Of a stretch of DNA of 64,000 nt, positions 1-8,944 are shown one piece after another. Each line of letters begins with the position of its first letter. Position 1 is the stretch's first letter. The stretch comes from Arthrobacter sp. H16F315. GTDB taxonomy: Bacteria; Actinomycetota; Actinomycetes; Actinomycetales; Micrococcaceae. The stretch spans positions 2,170,001-2,234,000 of the forward strand of contig NZ_JAMXSS010000002.1 of the NCBI RefSeq assembly GCF_024124825.1, given 5' to 3'. Both the position numbers and the translations under genes were made by a program. The notes beneath the pieces are model-generated. The model saw nothing but the letters and a program-made list of their open reading frames with translations, was not told where the DNA came from and ran no database searches.

Positions 1-1261
1 CCGCGATGACTTCGGTGCCGAACTGCAGCACCCCGCCCTTCTTCGGGTCCTTCTTGATGATCTGTACACGCTGGCCGGCGGTAATGAGTTCCCAGTCACC
101 GTCCTGCGCGGCAGGGTAGTACTCACGCAGGGCCTCGACCTTGGCGCCGTGGCGCTTGGCGACTTCCTTGACCAGGTACGCGGTGAGGTCCATGTTGTCC
201 TTGGCCACGGCCAGCATCGGAATGATGTTCGAAGGCCGGATCGACAGCGGCAAATCCAGGTACGAGCCGTTCTTCAGGAAGTTCGTGGAGAATCCGGCGT
301 AGGGGCCGAAGAGCAGGGAGCGCTTGCCGGCAACGTAGCGGGTATCCAGGTGTGGAACGGACATGGGCGGAGCACCGACGGATGCCTGGCCGTAGACCTT
401 GGCGCTGTGCTGGGCTGCCAGCGTCTCGTCGGTGCAGCGGAAGAACTGTCCGGAAACCGGGAAGCCGCCGTACCCCTTGCTCTCCGGGATGCCGGAGGCC
501 TGCAGCAGATGCAGGGCCCCGCCGCCGGCGCCCACGAAGACGAACTTGGCGTGGATGGAACCGTGTTCGCCGGACTTGGGGTGCTTAAGCGCGAGGTCCC
601 AGCCGCCGCCGGAGGCGCGCTGGATGCCGGTGACGTTGTGGCCGTAGTTGACCTCGACGCCGTTGTTCCCGAGGTAGCCCGTCAGCTCCCGGGTCAGGGC
701 ACCGAAGTCGACGTCGGTCCCTTCCGCGGCGCGGGTCGCGGCGATCCGCTGCTGCGGGTCGCGGCCCTTGACGATCAGCGGCGCCCATTTGGCGATCTGG
801 GCGTGGTCCTCGGAGTACTCCATGGAGCGGAACAGCGGGTTCGGTTTGAGGGCTTCATAGCGGGTGCGCAGAAACTTCGTGTTCTCCTCACCGATCACAA
901 AGCTCATGTGCGGAACGGTGTTGATGAACCCTTTGGGGGAGCCGATCAAGCCCTCTGTGACGAGGTGGGACCAGAACTGGCGGGACAGCTGGAACTGCTC
1001 GTTGATAAGCAGGGCCTTTGCCGGGTTCACCGAGCCGTCTTTGGCTGCCGGTGAGTAGTTGAGCTCACACAGTGCGGCGTGTCCGGTGCCGGCGTTGTTC
1101 CACGGGTCGGAGCTTTCCAGGCCCGGCTCGTCCAGCTTCTCGAACAGGGATATGGTCCAGTTCGGCTCGAGCTGCTTCAGGAAAGCACCGAGCGTGGCGC
1201 TCATGATGCCGCCGCCAATCAGGACGACGTCGGCATGTTGGGTCTTGGAAATGAAAGTCAC
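1..1261 (-). CDS. mqo: malate:quinone oxidoreductase, C-terminus cut by window edge
   Basis: FAD-dependent, membrane-associated oxidation of malate to oxaloacetate with electrons passed to quinone (TCA cycle). The first residues hold a dinucleotide-binding motif ([14 protein letters not shown], about residues 11-24), followed by the family blocks [29 protein letters not shown] and SFVIGEEN. About 420 residues are visible of a usual 490-500, so the end lies outside the window. I chose the GTG at 1261 because a GGAGA box sits just upstream and the FAD motif follows at the usual distance. It is transcribed away from the ABC lipoprotein gene boundary region with no obvious partner. Identification is secure. 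Confidence 0.95.
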   Translation of the reverse strand, partial: MTFISKTQHADVVLIGGGIMSATLGAFLKQLEPNWTISLFEKLDEPGLESSDPWNNAGTGHAALCELNYSPAAKDGSVNPAKALLINEQFQLSRQFWSHLVTEGLIGSPKGFINTVPHMSFVIGEENTKFLRTRYEALKPNPLFRSMEYSEDHAQIAKWAPLIVKGRDPQQRIAATRAAEGTDVDFGALTRELTGYLGNNGVEVNYGHNVTGIQRASGGGWDLALKHPKSGEHGSIHAKFVFVGAGGGALHLLQASGIPESKGYGGFPVSGQFFRCTDETLAAQHSAKVYGQASVGAPPMSVPHLDTRYVAGKRSLLFGPYAGFSTNFLKNGSYLDLPLSIRPSNIIPMLAVAKDNMDLTAYLVKEVAKRHGAKVEALREYYPAAQDGDWELITAGQRVQIIKKDPKKGGVLQFGTEVIA

Positions 1262-1340
1262 AATCAGTCTCCGATAGCAGCGGGTCTGGCTGTCACAGAA
1301 TATCCCCGCACCCGTCTCATACTGAAATTGGCCCCACCCG

Positions 1341-3078
1341 TCAAGGCTTTAGCTCCACCTTTGTGAAAACTTCATTGAGGACCGGAGACGCCGGGTACTT
1401 CAGCACACGGTCGGAAAGGGCCAGCGCAGAGATCGGGAAGGCAATCGGTACTGCTGGGACCGAGGCGGCGATCTGCGCGTTGATGGTCTGGTATTGCTCG
1501 GTCCGTTCCTTGCCGTCGGGCAGGCCGCGCGCCCGGGCGATCTTGGAAAAGACCTGCGGGTCCTGGTAGCCGAACTCGCCGGTGTTTTCGCCAAAGAGCG
1601 GCCCCACGAAGTTGTCCGGATCGGAGTAGGAGCCGTTCCAGCCCAGCAGGTGGAGGGCATGGTCGCCGGGGGAGGTGACCTTTTGCAGGTATCCCTCCGA
1701 CCACTCGACCGGCACCGGCTTGATGTTCAGCCCGACGGCGGTCAGCTGCTTGCTGATTTCGGCGTAGACCTTCTCCGGCGTCGGCAGGTAGGGCCGGGTG
1801 ACGTTCAGCGGATAGTAGAACTTCAGTTCCTCGCCCTGGTAGCCGGCCTCCTTGAGCAGCTCCTTGGCTTTTTCCGGATTGTGGCCCAGCGCCGGAGCAT
1901 TGTTGTTGAAGCCGCTGAGCTTCGGCGGGACAAACTGCGTCGCCTGCGCGGTGTTGTCAATGAAGAACCGGCGGATCAGGGTGTCCTTGTCCAGCGCCAT
2001 TTCGATGGCCTGGCGGACCTTCAGGTTCTGCAGGATGGGCACTTCCTGGTTCATGCCCAGGTACATAACGGAGAAAGGATCCCGCTGGATGATCTGTTCG
2101 CCGCGTTTCACGAGCTGATCGAAGTTGCCGACGGTGACGGCGTCATAGGCGTCGATCTTGCCATCGAACAGGGCCTGCATCCGGGCCTGGGCGTGGTCGT
2201 AAGTGACGAAGTTGATGGTGGCGATCTGGCCCTTGTCCCCCCAGTAGTCCTTATTGCTGGTCAGGGTGATGCTGTTTTGGTCCCAGGACCTAAAAACGTA
2301 GGGGCCGGTACCCACCGGATGGAGCCCGTAGGCGGAAACCGGCTGGCCCTCCTGGCTCCGGTTCAGCTCATCGGCCTGTTGGGCCGTCAGCGCCTGCGGC
2401 GAGGACATGGCGAAGGCGGGCAGCGTGAGGGCCTGCAGGAACCCGGTGAACGCTTGGGTCAGATCGATCCGCACGTTGTCCGGGGCCAGCGCGGTGCAGC
2501 CCTTGTAGATCGAGAGTGACGCCTGATCGGCGTGGGCTTTAAAGACGCCCTTGAACGTCGTCCCCGGGGCCAGTGCGCGCAGCGGGGCGGAAAAAGTTGA
2601 ACCAGCGGTCGAAGTTCTTGCACACGGCTGCGGCGTCGAACGCGGTCCCGTCCTGGAAGGACACCTGCTCGCGAAGCTTAAACGTGTAGGCGCGGCCGTC
2701 ATCGCTCGCCTTCCATTCGGTGGCGAGCAGCGGCGTTGGCGCTCCCGTGGTCTGGTCCACTCCCACGAGCCCCTCCAGGACCTGGCGCGTAATCCTGTAC
2801 GACTCAATGTCGGAAACAACGGCAGGGTCAAGGCCAAGCGGCTGCGACCCGGTGCCGAAAGTGAATACGGCACTGGGGCCGGGCTCGGCCGAACTCGCCG
2901 AAGCGGTGCCCGGTCCCGGTCCGGGAACCGCCGTGCAGGCGGCCACGGGCAGCATCAGGAGCACGGCGCCGAAGCCTGCTGCAAGGCGTCGCACTGCTTT
3001 GGTCCGTGCGTCACCGGCCCGCGTTCCGCTGGCATTGCTGGGTCGCGGGGTACGGCGGGGCGCTGTACTTCTGGGCAC
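1341..3078 (-). CDS. peptide/nickel-type ABC transporter substrate-binding lipoprotein (family 5), one-base frameshift
   Basis: Extracytoplasmic solute-binding protein of the oligopeptide/dipeptide class. The GTG start at 3078 follows GAGGTGATC, close to a perfect Shine-Dalgarno sequence. A lipoprotein signal runs to the lipobox VAAC (about residues 44-47), followed by a Pro/Gly/Ser linker and the SBP_bac_5 fold ([37 protein letters not shown], then [17 protein letters not shown] and [13 protein letters not shown]). The frame breaks at the A5 run at 2591-2595: FDRWFNF must continue as [10 protein letters not shown]. Removing one base gives a full-length protein of about 580 residues. No permease or ATPase gene is adjacent, so it is an orphan receptor or its partners lie elsewhere. 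The break is probably a sequencing indel. Confidence 0.85.
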
Positions 3079-3200
3079 TCGGAGATCACCTCTGGAGACT
3101 GGATGGACCGCCGGCTGCGGAACAGGCCCATTCTAGTTGACCGGCCCGGACGATCCCTCTGAAACGTGCAGGCGGGGCCGGCCGGCTGCACTGGGTCCAC

Positions 3201-3240
3201 AAATAGAGGCCCGCACCGTTCGGTGCGGGCCTCTATTTCT
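3201..3240. terminator. bidirectional rho-independent terminator
   Basis: A 17-bp perfect stem (3201-3217 with 3222-3238) and a four-base loop. A-rich and T-rich flanks allow it to work on both strands. It sits between the fasciclin lipoprotein gene end and the start region of the ABC lipoprotein gene. Confidence 0.85.
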
Positions 3241-3294
3241 CCTAGTTGGTCCAGGGAGTCAGGCTGGAGCCGCAGCAGGAGCGTTCAGTGGTGC

Positions 3295-3969
3295 CTACTT
3301 GGGCATCAGGACCGAGTCGATCATGTAGACCGTGGCGTTGGCGGTCATAACGCCGCCGCAGACGACGTTGGCCTCGTCAACCTTGAGGGCGTCCTTGGCG
3401 CCGGTGACCGTGACGGAACCGCCCTGGACCGTCTTGTGCGTGCCGACGATCTTGTCCGGGCTGATCTTGCCCTGGACGACGTGGTAGGTCAGGATCTTGC
3501 TGAGCAAGGCATCATCCGTCTTAAGGGTTTCGATCGTGGCGGCGTCGATCTTCTTGAAGGCATCATCAGTCGGTGCGAAGACGGTGAATTCGCCGCCGTT
3601 GAGGGTATCGACCAGATCGACCTTCGGGTTGAGCTTGCCGGATACCGCAGCGGTCAGGGTGGTCAGGATCGGGTTGTTCGACGCTGCGACCGCTACCGGG
3701 TCCAGGGCCATTCCGGACACGGAGCCGGCGCCGTCGGGAACCTGGGCGGCGTAGGCGGCACAGCCGCTTCCGACGAGGTCGGCTGCCGGATCCATGGCTG
3801 CTGCCGAGCTGGCGGATGGCGACGGTGCCATGCTCGATTTCGACGGGCTGGACTCCGGGGCCGAGGAGCTGGGTGCGGCGGTGGTGGTGCCGCCGCAGGC
3901 AGTGAGGCTGAGCAGGGCTGCAGCCGCGATGCCTGCCACGGAAAGTGTTGTGCGCTTGATGGTCTGCAT
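3295..3969 (-). CDS. fasciclin-domain lipoprotein
   Basis: Surface-anchored adhesion-type protein. Residues 1-25 form a lipoprotein signal ending in LTAC (lipobox). A Ser/Pro/Ala-rich linker (about 26-60) leads into a single FAS1 domain (about 70-224) with the conserved blocks [14 protein letters not shown] and [10 protein letters not shown], ending [10 protein letters not shown]. Length (224 aa) is typical for one-domain bacterial fasciclin lipoproteins. The ligand cannot be told from sequence. It is a single-gene unit with a strong hairpin after its stop. Confidence 0.93.
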   Translation of the reverse strand: MQTIKRTTLSVAGIAAAALLSLTACGGTTTAAPSSSAPESSPSKSSMAPSPSASSAAAMDPAADLVGSGCAAYAAQVPDGAGSVSGMALDPVAVAASNNPILTTLTAAVSGKLNPKVDLVDTLNGGEFTVFAPTDDAFKKIDAATIETLKTDDALLSKILTYHVVQGKISPDKIVGTHKTVQGGSVTVTGAKDALKVDEANVVCGGVMTANATVYMIDSVLMPK

Positions 3970-4211
3970 TTCGGATTCTCCTGTGTTGTACCGATCCTTG
4001 CCAGCGGCGGACTTTGCCGTGCTGGTCCTTCTCCGAGGTCGTGGGCACCGCCCCTTGGTTGGTGTCTCAATGGGTATTCGCGGGGTCGGAGGAGGTGGAT
4101 GGGTGCGGAATCACAATTCTTTTTGGCTCGCCGGAAGGGCACTGTTTGAGCGGATTCGGGCGGCGCCGGCCGGGGCGTCCGCGGTACCGGCGGGCCGGGA
4201 TGGGTGACAAA

Positions 4212-4245
4212 AAAAGAGCCCCGGTCCGCGGACCGGGGCTCTTTT
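4212..4245 (-). terminator. terminator of tRNA-Leu
   Basis: Self-complementary hairpin (AAAAGAGCCCCGG stem, 14 bp or more) followed on the minus strand by a run of T. It lies 9 bp past the 3' end of the tRNA-Leu gene. Confidence 0.8.
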
Positions 4246-4253
4246 GCAGTGTG

Positions 4254-4335
4254 TGCGCAAGGGGGGATTTGAACCCCCACGCCCGAAGGCACAGGAACCT
4301 AAATCCTGCGTGTCTGCCAATTTCACCACTCGCGC
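4254..4335 (-). tRNA. tRNA-Leu (anticodon UAG)
   Basis: Class II tRNA. Acceptor GCGCGAG pairs with CTTGCGC (one G-U). The D-arm is of the GTGGTGAAATTGGCAGAC type. The anticodon loop TTTAGGT is closed by CAGGA/TCCTG, giving UAG, which reads CUN leucine codons. A long variable arm (GTGCCTTCGGGCGT) and a TTCAAAT T-loop follow. No CCA is encoded. Confidence 0.95.
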
Positions 4336-4462
4336 TCGGCTCCGTCGCCCGTCATGCCAGAGGCAAGTCGGTGGCGGATGCCAGGCTCCATTGTACATTT
4401 CGCGCCGTGCCGTGCGGCGACCGGTCTTCGGCCGGACACACTTTCTGCCCTATTAAGCCTGA

Positions 4463-4936
4463 TTAGTCGTTGACGTTGAGGTCCCGGCGGAGCTTTGCCA
4501 CATGCCCGGTGGCCCGGACGTTGTACTGGGCGAGAATGACCTTTCCGTCGGGATCGATGACGACCGTGGACCGGATGAGTCCTTGGTACGTCTTCCCGTA
4601 GTTCTTTTTCTCGCCCCAGGCCGCGTAGGCCTCGGCAACGCTGTGGCCCGGGTCAGACAGCAAAGGGAAGCTCAGTCCTTCCGCGGCTGCGAACGTGGCG
4701 AGCTTGGCCACGGGGTCCGGGGAAATACCCACCACCTCGTAGCCGGCCTGCTGCAGGGAAGCCAGGGAATCCCGGAAATCGCACGCCTGCTTTGTGCATC
4801 CGGGGGTGGCGGCGGCCGGGTAGAAGTAGACGACGGTGCTGCGGCCGCGGAAGTCTGCAAGCGAGACGTCCACCCCTGCCGAATTCGTCAAAGTGAAGTT
4901 TGGTGCCGGGTCACCGGGGACGAGTCGTTCAGGCAT
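4463..4936 (-). CDS. bcp: thiol peroxidase of the Bcp/PrxQ family
   Basis: Cytoplasmic peroxiredoxin reducing H2O2 and organic peroxides with thioredoxin. The 157-residue length is standard. The catalytic motif is TPGCTKQAC (about residues 44-52): the peroxidatic Cys is in PGCT and the resolving Cys lies five residues later, the atypical two-Cys PrxQ layout. YFYPAAATPGCT and STVVIDPDGK are family blocks. The gene lies downstream of, and divergent from, a MarR regulator whose start is about 100 bp away. MarR/peroxidase neighbours often respond to oxidants; control by this MarR is an inference. Confidence 0.93.
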   Translation of the reverse strand: MPERLVPGDPAPNFTLTNSAGVDVSLADFRGRSTVVYFYPAAATPGCTKQACDFRDSLASLQQAGYEVVGISPDPVAKLATFAAAEGLSFPLLSDPGHSVAEAYAAWGEKKNYGKTYQGLIRSTVVIDPDGKVILAQYNVRATGHVAKLRRDLNVND

Positions 4937-5020
4937 GTTGTGCTCCTTCTCAGGGTGGTCGCCGGGTGGCGAAATTCCAGCCTAGTGAGCGTTGGTGCGG
5001 GCACCGAATCCTGCGATCGC

Positions 5021-5033
5021 TATACTCTTGGGT
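5021..5033 (+). promoter_or_regulatory. -10 element (TATACT) of a leaderless MarR gene
   Basis: TATACT at 5021-5026 lies exactly 7 nt before the ATG at 5034 and no Shine-Dalgarno sequence is present, so transcript and reading frame probably begin together. Confidence 0.6.
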
Positions 5034-5516
5034 ATGCCTGATATGGATCGCTGGCCCACGGGCCGCCTATTGTCCACGGCAGCACGCCTTGTCGAACACT
5101 CTTGGAACGAGAAACTGGGGGCCATTGGCTTGACCCACGCCGGGGTCATCGCCATGGAAGTGCTCGCTGTCAACGGACCCATGACGCAGGCCCAACTTGC
5201 CCAATTGGTGCGTGTCCAGGCGCAGACCATGGGAAAGACACTCAGCCGGCTGGAAGCTCACGGCCACATCTCGCGGGAGCGCAGTGCCTCAGACCGCCGC
5301 AGCCACGTCGTGTCGTTGACGGACCGAGGGCGCCAGGCCGTTTTCGAGGCCGCGGACATGGAACGTTCAGTGCTCGCTTCCGCCTCCATCGACCCCGACG
5401 TGTTGCGCCAGGAGCTCCGGGCCGTCGTCACCGAACTGGCGACCAAGATTTCCTCCACCGACGCGAAGGCAATCGTCACCGCAGCGGACCCGAGCCTGCC
5501 GGTCGAAGCCAACTAG
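5034..5516 (+). CDS. MarR-family transcriptional regulator
   Basis: About 160-residue winged-helix repressor. Starting at MPDMDRW removes an upstream extension with no support and places the ATG 7 nt after TATACT. The winged helix spans about residues 45-105: GPMTQAQLAQLVRVQAQTMG (helix-turn-helix), then GHISRERSASDRRSHVVSLT, the wing with the family's DxR signature. No sensing cysteine is seen, so a ligand rather than thiol oxidation is likelier to control it. Divergent from bcp, which may be a target. Confidence 0.88.
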   Translation: MPDMDRWPTGRLLSTAARLVEHSWNEKLGAIGLTHAGVIAMEVLAVNGPMTQAQLAQLVRVQAQTMGKTLSRLEAHGHISRERSASDRRSHVVSLTDRGRQAVFEAADMERSVLASASIDPDVLRQELRAVVTELATKISSTDAKAIVTAADPSLPVEAN

Positions 5517-5639
5517 GGAACCGGGGCCCCGGCGGCACTCTCCGCGGCCGCACCGCCATGCCGCCGACCGGGTAGTCCAGACTGGAAACGAGTACACACT
5601 ACTGGGTTCCAAGGGGCAGCTTTAGGGGAGCATGGGCCC

Positions 5640-5810
5640 ATGAGAAGCTACGTCCTCGAAGCCAGGTCCTTGGAACATCGCTGCCAATGCTGCGGTGACT
5701 TTGCCGCAGCGGTGTTTTGCGAGGACTGCGATCCGCACGTGCCCCTTGAGGCTACGTCCGCCCGCCAACGCTCCGGCGCGCCGGTCACAAAGAGCGAACC
5801 CGCCCGCTAA
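5640..5810 (+). CDS. small Cys-rich (zinc-ribbon-like) protein
   Basis: 56-residue ORF beginning MRSYVLEARSLEHRCQCCGD. Two cysteine clusters, CQCC and, 11 residues on, FCEDCDPH, resemble a treble-clef or zinc ribbon. An AGGGGAG ribosome binding site lies about 9 nt upstream. Not recognised as a named family. The C-terminal 20 residues are polar and probably disordered. It stands alone between the MarR and SRPBCC genes. Confidence 0.55.
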   Translation: MRSYVLEARSLEHRCQCCGDFAAAVFCEDCDPHVPLEATSARQRSGAPVTKSEPAR

Positions 5811-5813
5811 CCA

Positions 5814-5858
5814 GGGACCGTGTTTTACGGGCCCGTGTTTTACGGGACCGTGTCTCGC
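5814..5858. repeat. three tandem 15-bp units
   Basis: Units at 5814-5828, 5829-5843 and 5844-5858 share GGGACCGTGTTTTAC with one to three changes. They start immediately after the stop of the small Cys-rich ORF. Confidence 0.75.
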
Positions 5859-5911
5859 AGTGCGCCGTGTCTCCCGGCGGAGTTGGCGCCCGCCGCCCGT
5901 AGGCTCAAGGG

Positions 5912-6064
5912 ATGGACGCACACCCGATGGCGGAGCTGGACGGGCAGACCTCGATCAACGAGCTGCTTGACGAGCCCGTGGGCGCGTCGCCGGTCCAGTT
6001 GACGCTGCCAATCCACTTTCAAATGCCCGCAATCCAGCCGGAATGTTCCGGCGCTCGCAGTTAA
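5912..6064 (+). CDS. small hypothetical protein
   Basis: 50-residue ORF (MDAHPMAELDGQTSINELL...). A TAGGCT -10-like box 6 nt before the ATG fits the leaderless pattern of several neighbours. No domain recognised; it could be non-coding. Confidence 0.3.
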   Translation: MDAHPMAELDGQTSINELLDEPVGASPVQLTLPIHFQMPAIQPECSGARS

Positions 6065-6104
6065 GGAACCCTGCTCGGTCCGATGGGCGGCTGCGGCACG
6101 CGCA

Positions 6105-6117
6105 TAGACTGCGTGTT
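6105..6117 (+). promoter_or_regulatory. -10 element (TAGACT) of a leaderless SRPBCC gene
   Basis: TAGACT at 6105-6110 lies 7 nt before the ATG at 6118, with no ribosome binding site. Same box and spacing as ilvD and galE in this window. Confidence 0.6.
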
Positions 6118-6549
6118 ATGGACGAGAGCTACGTCGCCACGTCGACGATCACGATCGGTGCCACGCCGGAGCGGGTCTGGTCCGTGATCACAGATCCCGC
6201 GGCGATCAAAGAATTTATGTTCGGCACGGATGTTGTAACCGGATGGACGGTGGGCGGCCCGATTCGATGGCGCGGAACCTGGCAGGGCAAAGACTACGAA
6301 GACAAGGGCGAGATTCTCGAACTGAAGCCCGGCCGCAGTTTGGTCACAACGCATTTCAGCCCGCTGACCGGCCAAGCCGACGTTCCGGCGAACTACCACA
6401 CGCTCACGTGGACGCTTGAGGGAGCCGCTGGCTCAACCCGGCTCACGCTCACCCAGGACAACAACGACAGTCCTGAAGCAGCAGCCCATTCCCAAGGCAT
6501 GTGGGATAGCCTCGTGCAGGCCGTGAAGGCGATCGCCGAACGCGGCTAA
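6118..6549 (+). CDS. SRPBCC (AHA1/START-like) domain protein
   Basis: 143-residue single-domain protein with the helix-grip fold signature: N-terminal strand STITIGATPERVWSVITDP, then GGPIRWRGTWQGKDYEDKGE, and a C-terminal amphipathic helix (GMWDSLVQAVKAIAE). The family binds hydrophobic ligands or assists Hsp90-like chaperones; nothing fixes the ligand here. The ATG at 6118 is preferred to in-frame upstream starts because a TAGACT box lies 7 nt before it. Confidence 0.88.
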   Translation: MDESYVATSTITIGATPERVWSVITDPAAIKEFMFGTDVVTGWTVGGPIRWRGTWQGKDYEDKGEILELKPGRSLVTTHFSPLTGQADVPANYHTLTWTLEGAAGSTRLTLTQDNNDSPEAAAHSQGMWDSLVQAVKAIAERG

Positions 6550-6640
6550 GGCGACACCGCACGATCCCGGAACGCCGCCAAGAGCGGTCAAATCCACAAA
6601 CGCGGGCGGCGGTCCGGCAGCGGTCCGCCGGCAGCCTGCT

Positions 6641-7273
6641 TCAGACCCCGTCCGGGAAGGTGAACGCCGCCGGCAAAGGTGACGGCGCCACACCGTGGTG
6701 GAGGACGATTTCGTCGTGGGCTTTCAGGATGACGGCTTGGACGGGGGCTTCCTGCTTGGTGCCGTTTACGGTGACTGACCAGTCGTCAATAGCCGAATGG
6801 GCGGACCCCGGGGTCTGGTCGGTGCCGTCCAAAACGCCCCATTCGGCAAGCAGCTGGCCGAGCCGGTAGGTTTCGCCGGCGACCGGTGCCTCAATGTGGA
6901 TGATGCCGGACTCGTCATGGGTGTGCAGGGACGAGATGCCGTCCGGTTTGCCGTCAACGCTGAAGCTGAAGCCGATGTCCGCGGGGATCGTAACGGGCTT
7001 GCCGTCCACATAGACGTCCAGATGGGCGTGGAAATGCTCGGCCGCACCTTCGGCGCTCAGCACTTCCAAGCCCGATGCTTTGATCCGATCGGCGCTGCCC
7101 TTGCTCTCCAGCTCCCAGCCGGTGGCTGCTGCCGCGGCGGCGGGGGACCCTGGTGTGGCTGCGGCGCCGGTAGTGGATACCGCAGTTCCGGGTGGGGGAG
7201 CCGCGGTTGAACAGCCGGAGACGGCGAAGGCGATGCCGGCCAGGGTCACTGCGAGCGGGCGGAAGTTCTGCAC
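6641..7273 (-). CDS. putative lipoprotein with His-rich HAHLDV/HTHDESG motifs, unknown function
   Basis: Start taken as the GTG at 7273 because it gives a compact lipoprotein signal (VQNFRPLAVTLAGIAF) ending in the lipobox VSGC; a longer start would put more than 30 residues before it. After a low-complexity Ala/Pro linker, the domain has HFHAHLDVYVDGKPVTIPAD, SSLHTHDESGIIHIEAP and EIVLHHGV. The clustered histidines suggest a metal site; similar exported proteins occur widely in actinobacteria but I know no assigned role. About 210 residues. Terminal gene with no operon partner. Confidence 0.75.
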   Translation of the reverse strand: MQNFRPLAVTLAGIAFAVSGCSTAAPPPGTAVSTTGAAATPGSPAAAAAATGWELESKGSADRIKASGLEVLSAEGAAEHFHAHLDVYVDGKPVTIPADIGFSFSVDGKPDGISSLHTHDESGIIHIEAPVAGETYRLGQLLAEWGVLDGTDQTPGSAHSAIDDWSVTVNGTKQEAPVQAVILKAHDEIVLHHGVAPSPLPAAFTFPDGV

Positions 7274-7460
7274 GGGACTGCTTTCGGTCGGGACCAAGGA
7301 CGGACGCCCCGTGATCGTCCCGGCCCGGGCGGGTCGGACGAACATCACGGCGGTCTGCGCGGGCCGGAAACGGCGTCGTTGGGACAACGTTTAGGGCCAG
7401 GTTCCCAGTATTGCCGGGTTTTGCCCCTGAGCTGATCCCCGGGGCCCAAGTCGGGCAAAG

Positions 7461-7505
7461 AAAACCCCGTCCTTACGGCTTATGGCCAGTAAGAACGGGG
7501 TTTTT
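7461..7505 (-). terminator. terminator of tRNA-Lys
   Basis: Near-perfect 16-bp inverted repeat (AAAACCCCGT... with ...ACGGGGTTTT, one mismatch) about 9 bp past the 3' end of the tRNA, with T-rich sequence on the outgoing side. Confidence 0.8.
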
Positions 7506-7513
7506 CTCGGTGG

Positions 7514-7585
7514 TGCACCCCCGGGACTCGAACCCGGAACCCATTGATTAAGAGTCAATTGCTCTGCCAGTTGAGCTAGAGGTGC
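7514..7585 (-). tRNA. tRNA-Lys (anticodon CUU)
   Basis: Anticodon loop CTCTTAA closed by ATTGA/TCAAT gives CUU. D-arm GCTCAACTGGCAGAGC and T-loop TTCGAGT are standard. The acceptor/T-stem junction is one base short: a G5 run where six G would complete both a 7-bp acceptor (GCACCTC) and a 5-bp T-stem. That fits a homopolymer deletion in the sequence. Confidence 0.92.
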
Positions 7586-7701
7586 AGCTGTTGTTGGTGT
7601 TCATTGCGGGGTTTTTGTTCCCGCGTTGTTCTCCGCAACGACATGAAACTCTACACGACTTTGGGCAGGGTGTGAAATCGGCTGGTGTGGTGCGTCCCGG
7701 G

Positions 7702-8898
7702 CTACACTGGCAGCGCCAAAACCAGCACAAAGTCGGGGTTTTTATTGTTGCTGAGCACCCAGAGGCGGCCGTCCGGAGCCAGGGCGACGTCCCTGATCCT
7801 CCCGTACTTCCCCGTGAAATAGCTCACAGGGTCACCGGCGAACTCACCGTTCAGCGGCACCGCCCACACCCGTTGCCCCCGCAAGGCGCCCAGATAAGCC
7901 GTGTCGCCGACGATTTCGAGCCCGCTGGGAGACGAATCCGCCGTCGAGGGCCACACCACCTTCGCGTCCAGGAAACCGGCACGGTGCGGGGAGCCGGTGA
8001 CCTCCGGCCAGCCGTAGTTGCCGCCGGGCACGATCAGGTTAAGTTCGTCGTCGACATCCGGGCCGAATTCGCTCGCCCACAGCCGGCCGGAGCTGTCCCA
8101 GTCGAGTCCCTGGACGTTGCGGTGGCCGAGGCTGTACACCGGGTTGCCGTCGAAGGGATTGCCCGGGGTCGGTCGTCCGTCGGGCGTGATGCGCAGAATC
8201 TTGCCTCCGAGGGCCTTCGGGTCCTGCGGCTGGCCGCGGCGCTGCGAATCGCCGGTGCCGACGTACAGCTGGCCGTCCGGTCCGAACCGGATCCGGCCAC
8301 CGTTGTGTGTGCTGGCCTTGGGAATTCCGGTGAAGATGACTTCCGGGACACCCAGCCGCAGGGCACCGGTGCTGCCCTCAATTTGCAGCCTGGCGATCCG
8401 GTTGTCACTTTCGGCGGTGAAGTAGGCGTAGAGGTACCGGTCCCTCGCGAAGTCCGGTGACACAGCCAGGCCCAGCAGCCCGCCTTCGCCGCCGGGTACG
8501 ACGTCGGGCACTTTACCCAGCGTGCCGGCCGGCCCGTTTCCGGCCCCGGGTGCGATGGTCCGCAGCAGGGCCGTGTCCCGTTCGGAGATGACGGCAGTTC
8601 CGTCCGGCAGGAAGACCGTGGACCACGGCAGCCGGAGCTCGGCGTTGAGCTGTCCGGCAACTGTCGGCTGGTCCGTTGTGGGACGGAGCCCTGCCGGGCC
8701 GCTGCCGGCCGGCAGGCTGGACAGTGGAGCCGTGCCCGCGGGAGCGGGAGGATCACCGTCGCCGGGGGTGCAGCCGCTCAGCAGGATCGCGACGCCGGCA
8801 GCCAGGGCCGCCCGATGCCATCCATGCCGTGGGCGGGCGGCCGGCGGAGCGGGGTGAGCGTGCAAGAGCGCGTCCCGCCACGCGCCGATCGCCGTCAT
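7702..8898 (-). CDS. PQQ-type glucose/sorbosone dehydrogenase-like lipoprotein
   Basis: Exported six-bladed beta-propeller of the GSDH family. A basic N-terminus and hydrophobic stretch end in LLSGC, a lipobox (about residues 39-43). Diagnostic blocks follow: LPWSTVFLPDGTAVISER, GEGGLLGLAVSPDF, THNGGRIRFGPDGQLYVGTGD, GKILRITPDG, SLGHRNVQGLDWD and GGNYGWPEVTG, in family order. 398 residues is usual. Such enzymes oxidise sugars in the periplasm or cell wall when PQQ is available; many actinobacterial members have no proven substrate. Followed by no partner gene; the sunset-domain gene lies just upstream on the same strand. Confidence 0.9.
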   Translation of the reverse strand: MTAIGAWRDALLHAHPAPPAARPRHGWHRAALAAGVAILLSGCTPGDGDPPAPAGTAPLSSLPAGSGPAGLRPTTDQPTVAGQLNAELRLPWSTVFLPDGTAVISERDTALLRTIAPGAGNGPAGTLGKVPDVVPGGEGGLLGLAVSPDFARDRYLYAYFTAESDNRIARLQIEGSTGALRLGVPEVIFTGIPKASTHNGGRIRFGPDGQLYVGTGDSQRRGQPQDPKALGGKILRITPDGRPTPGNPFDGNPVYSLGHRNVQGLDWDSSGRLWASEFGPDVDDELNLIVPGGNYGWPEVTGSPHRAGFLDAKVVWPSTADSSPSGLEIVGDTAYLGALRGQRVWAVPLNGEFAGDPVSYFTGKYGRIRDVALAPDGRLWVLSNNKNPDFVLVLALPV

Positions 8899-8944
8899 CT
8901 GTTCCCCTGGGCCGGTTCCCTGCTTCTCACTTGCCCGGAGCTCG

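Noticed and set aside
1313..1322. GTCTCATACT near mqo as a fifth LtbR site
   Set aside because: Differs at key positions (no ATA(A/G)TGAGAC) and lies before an unrelated gene.
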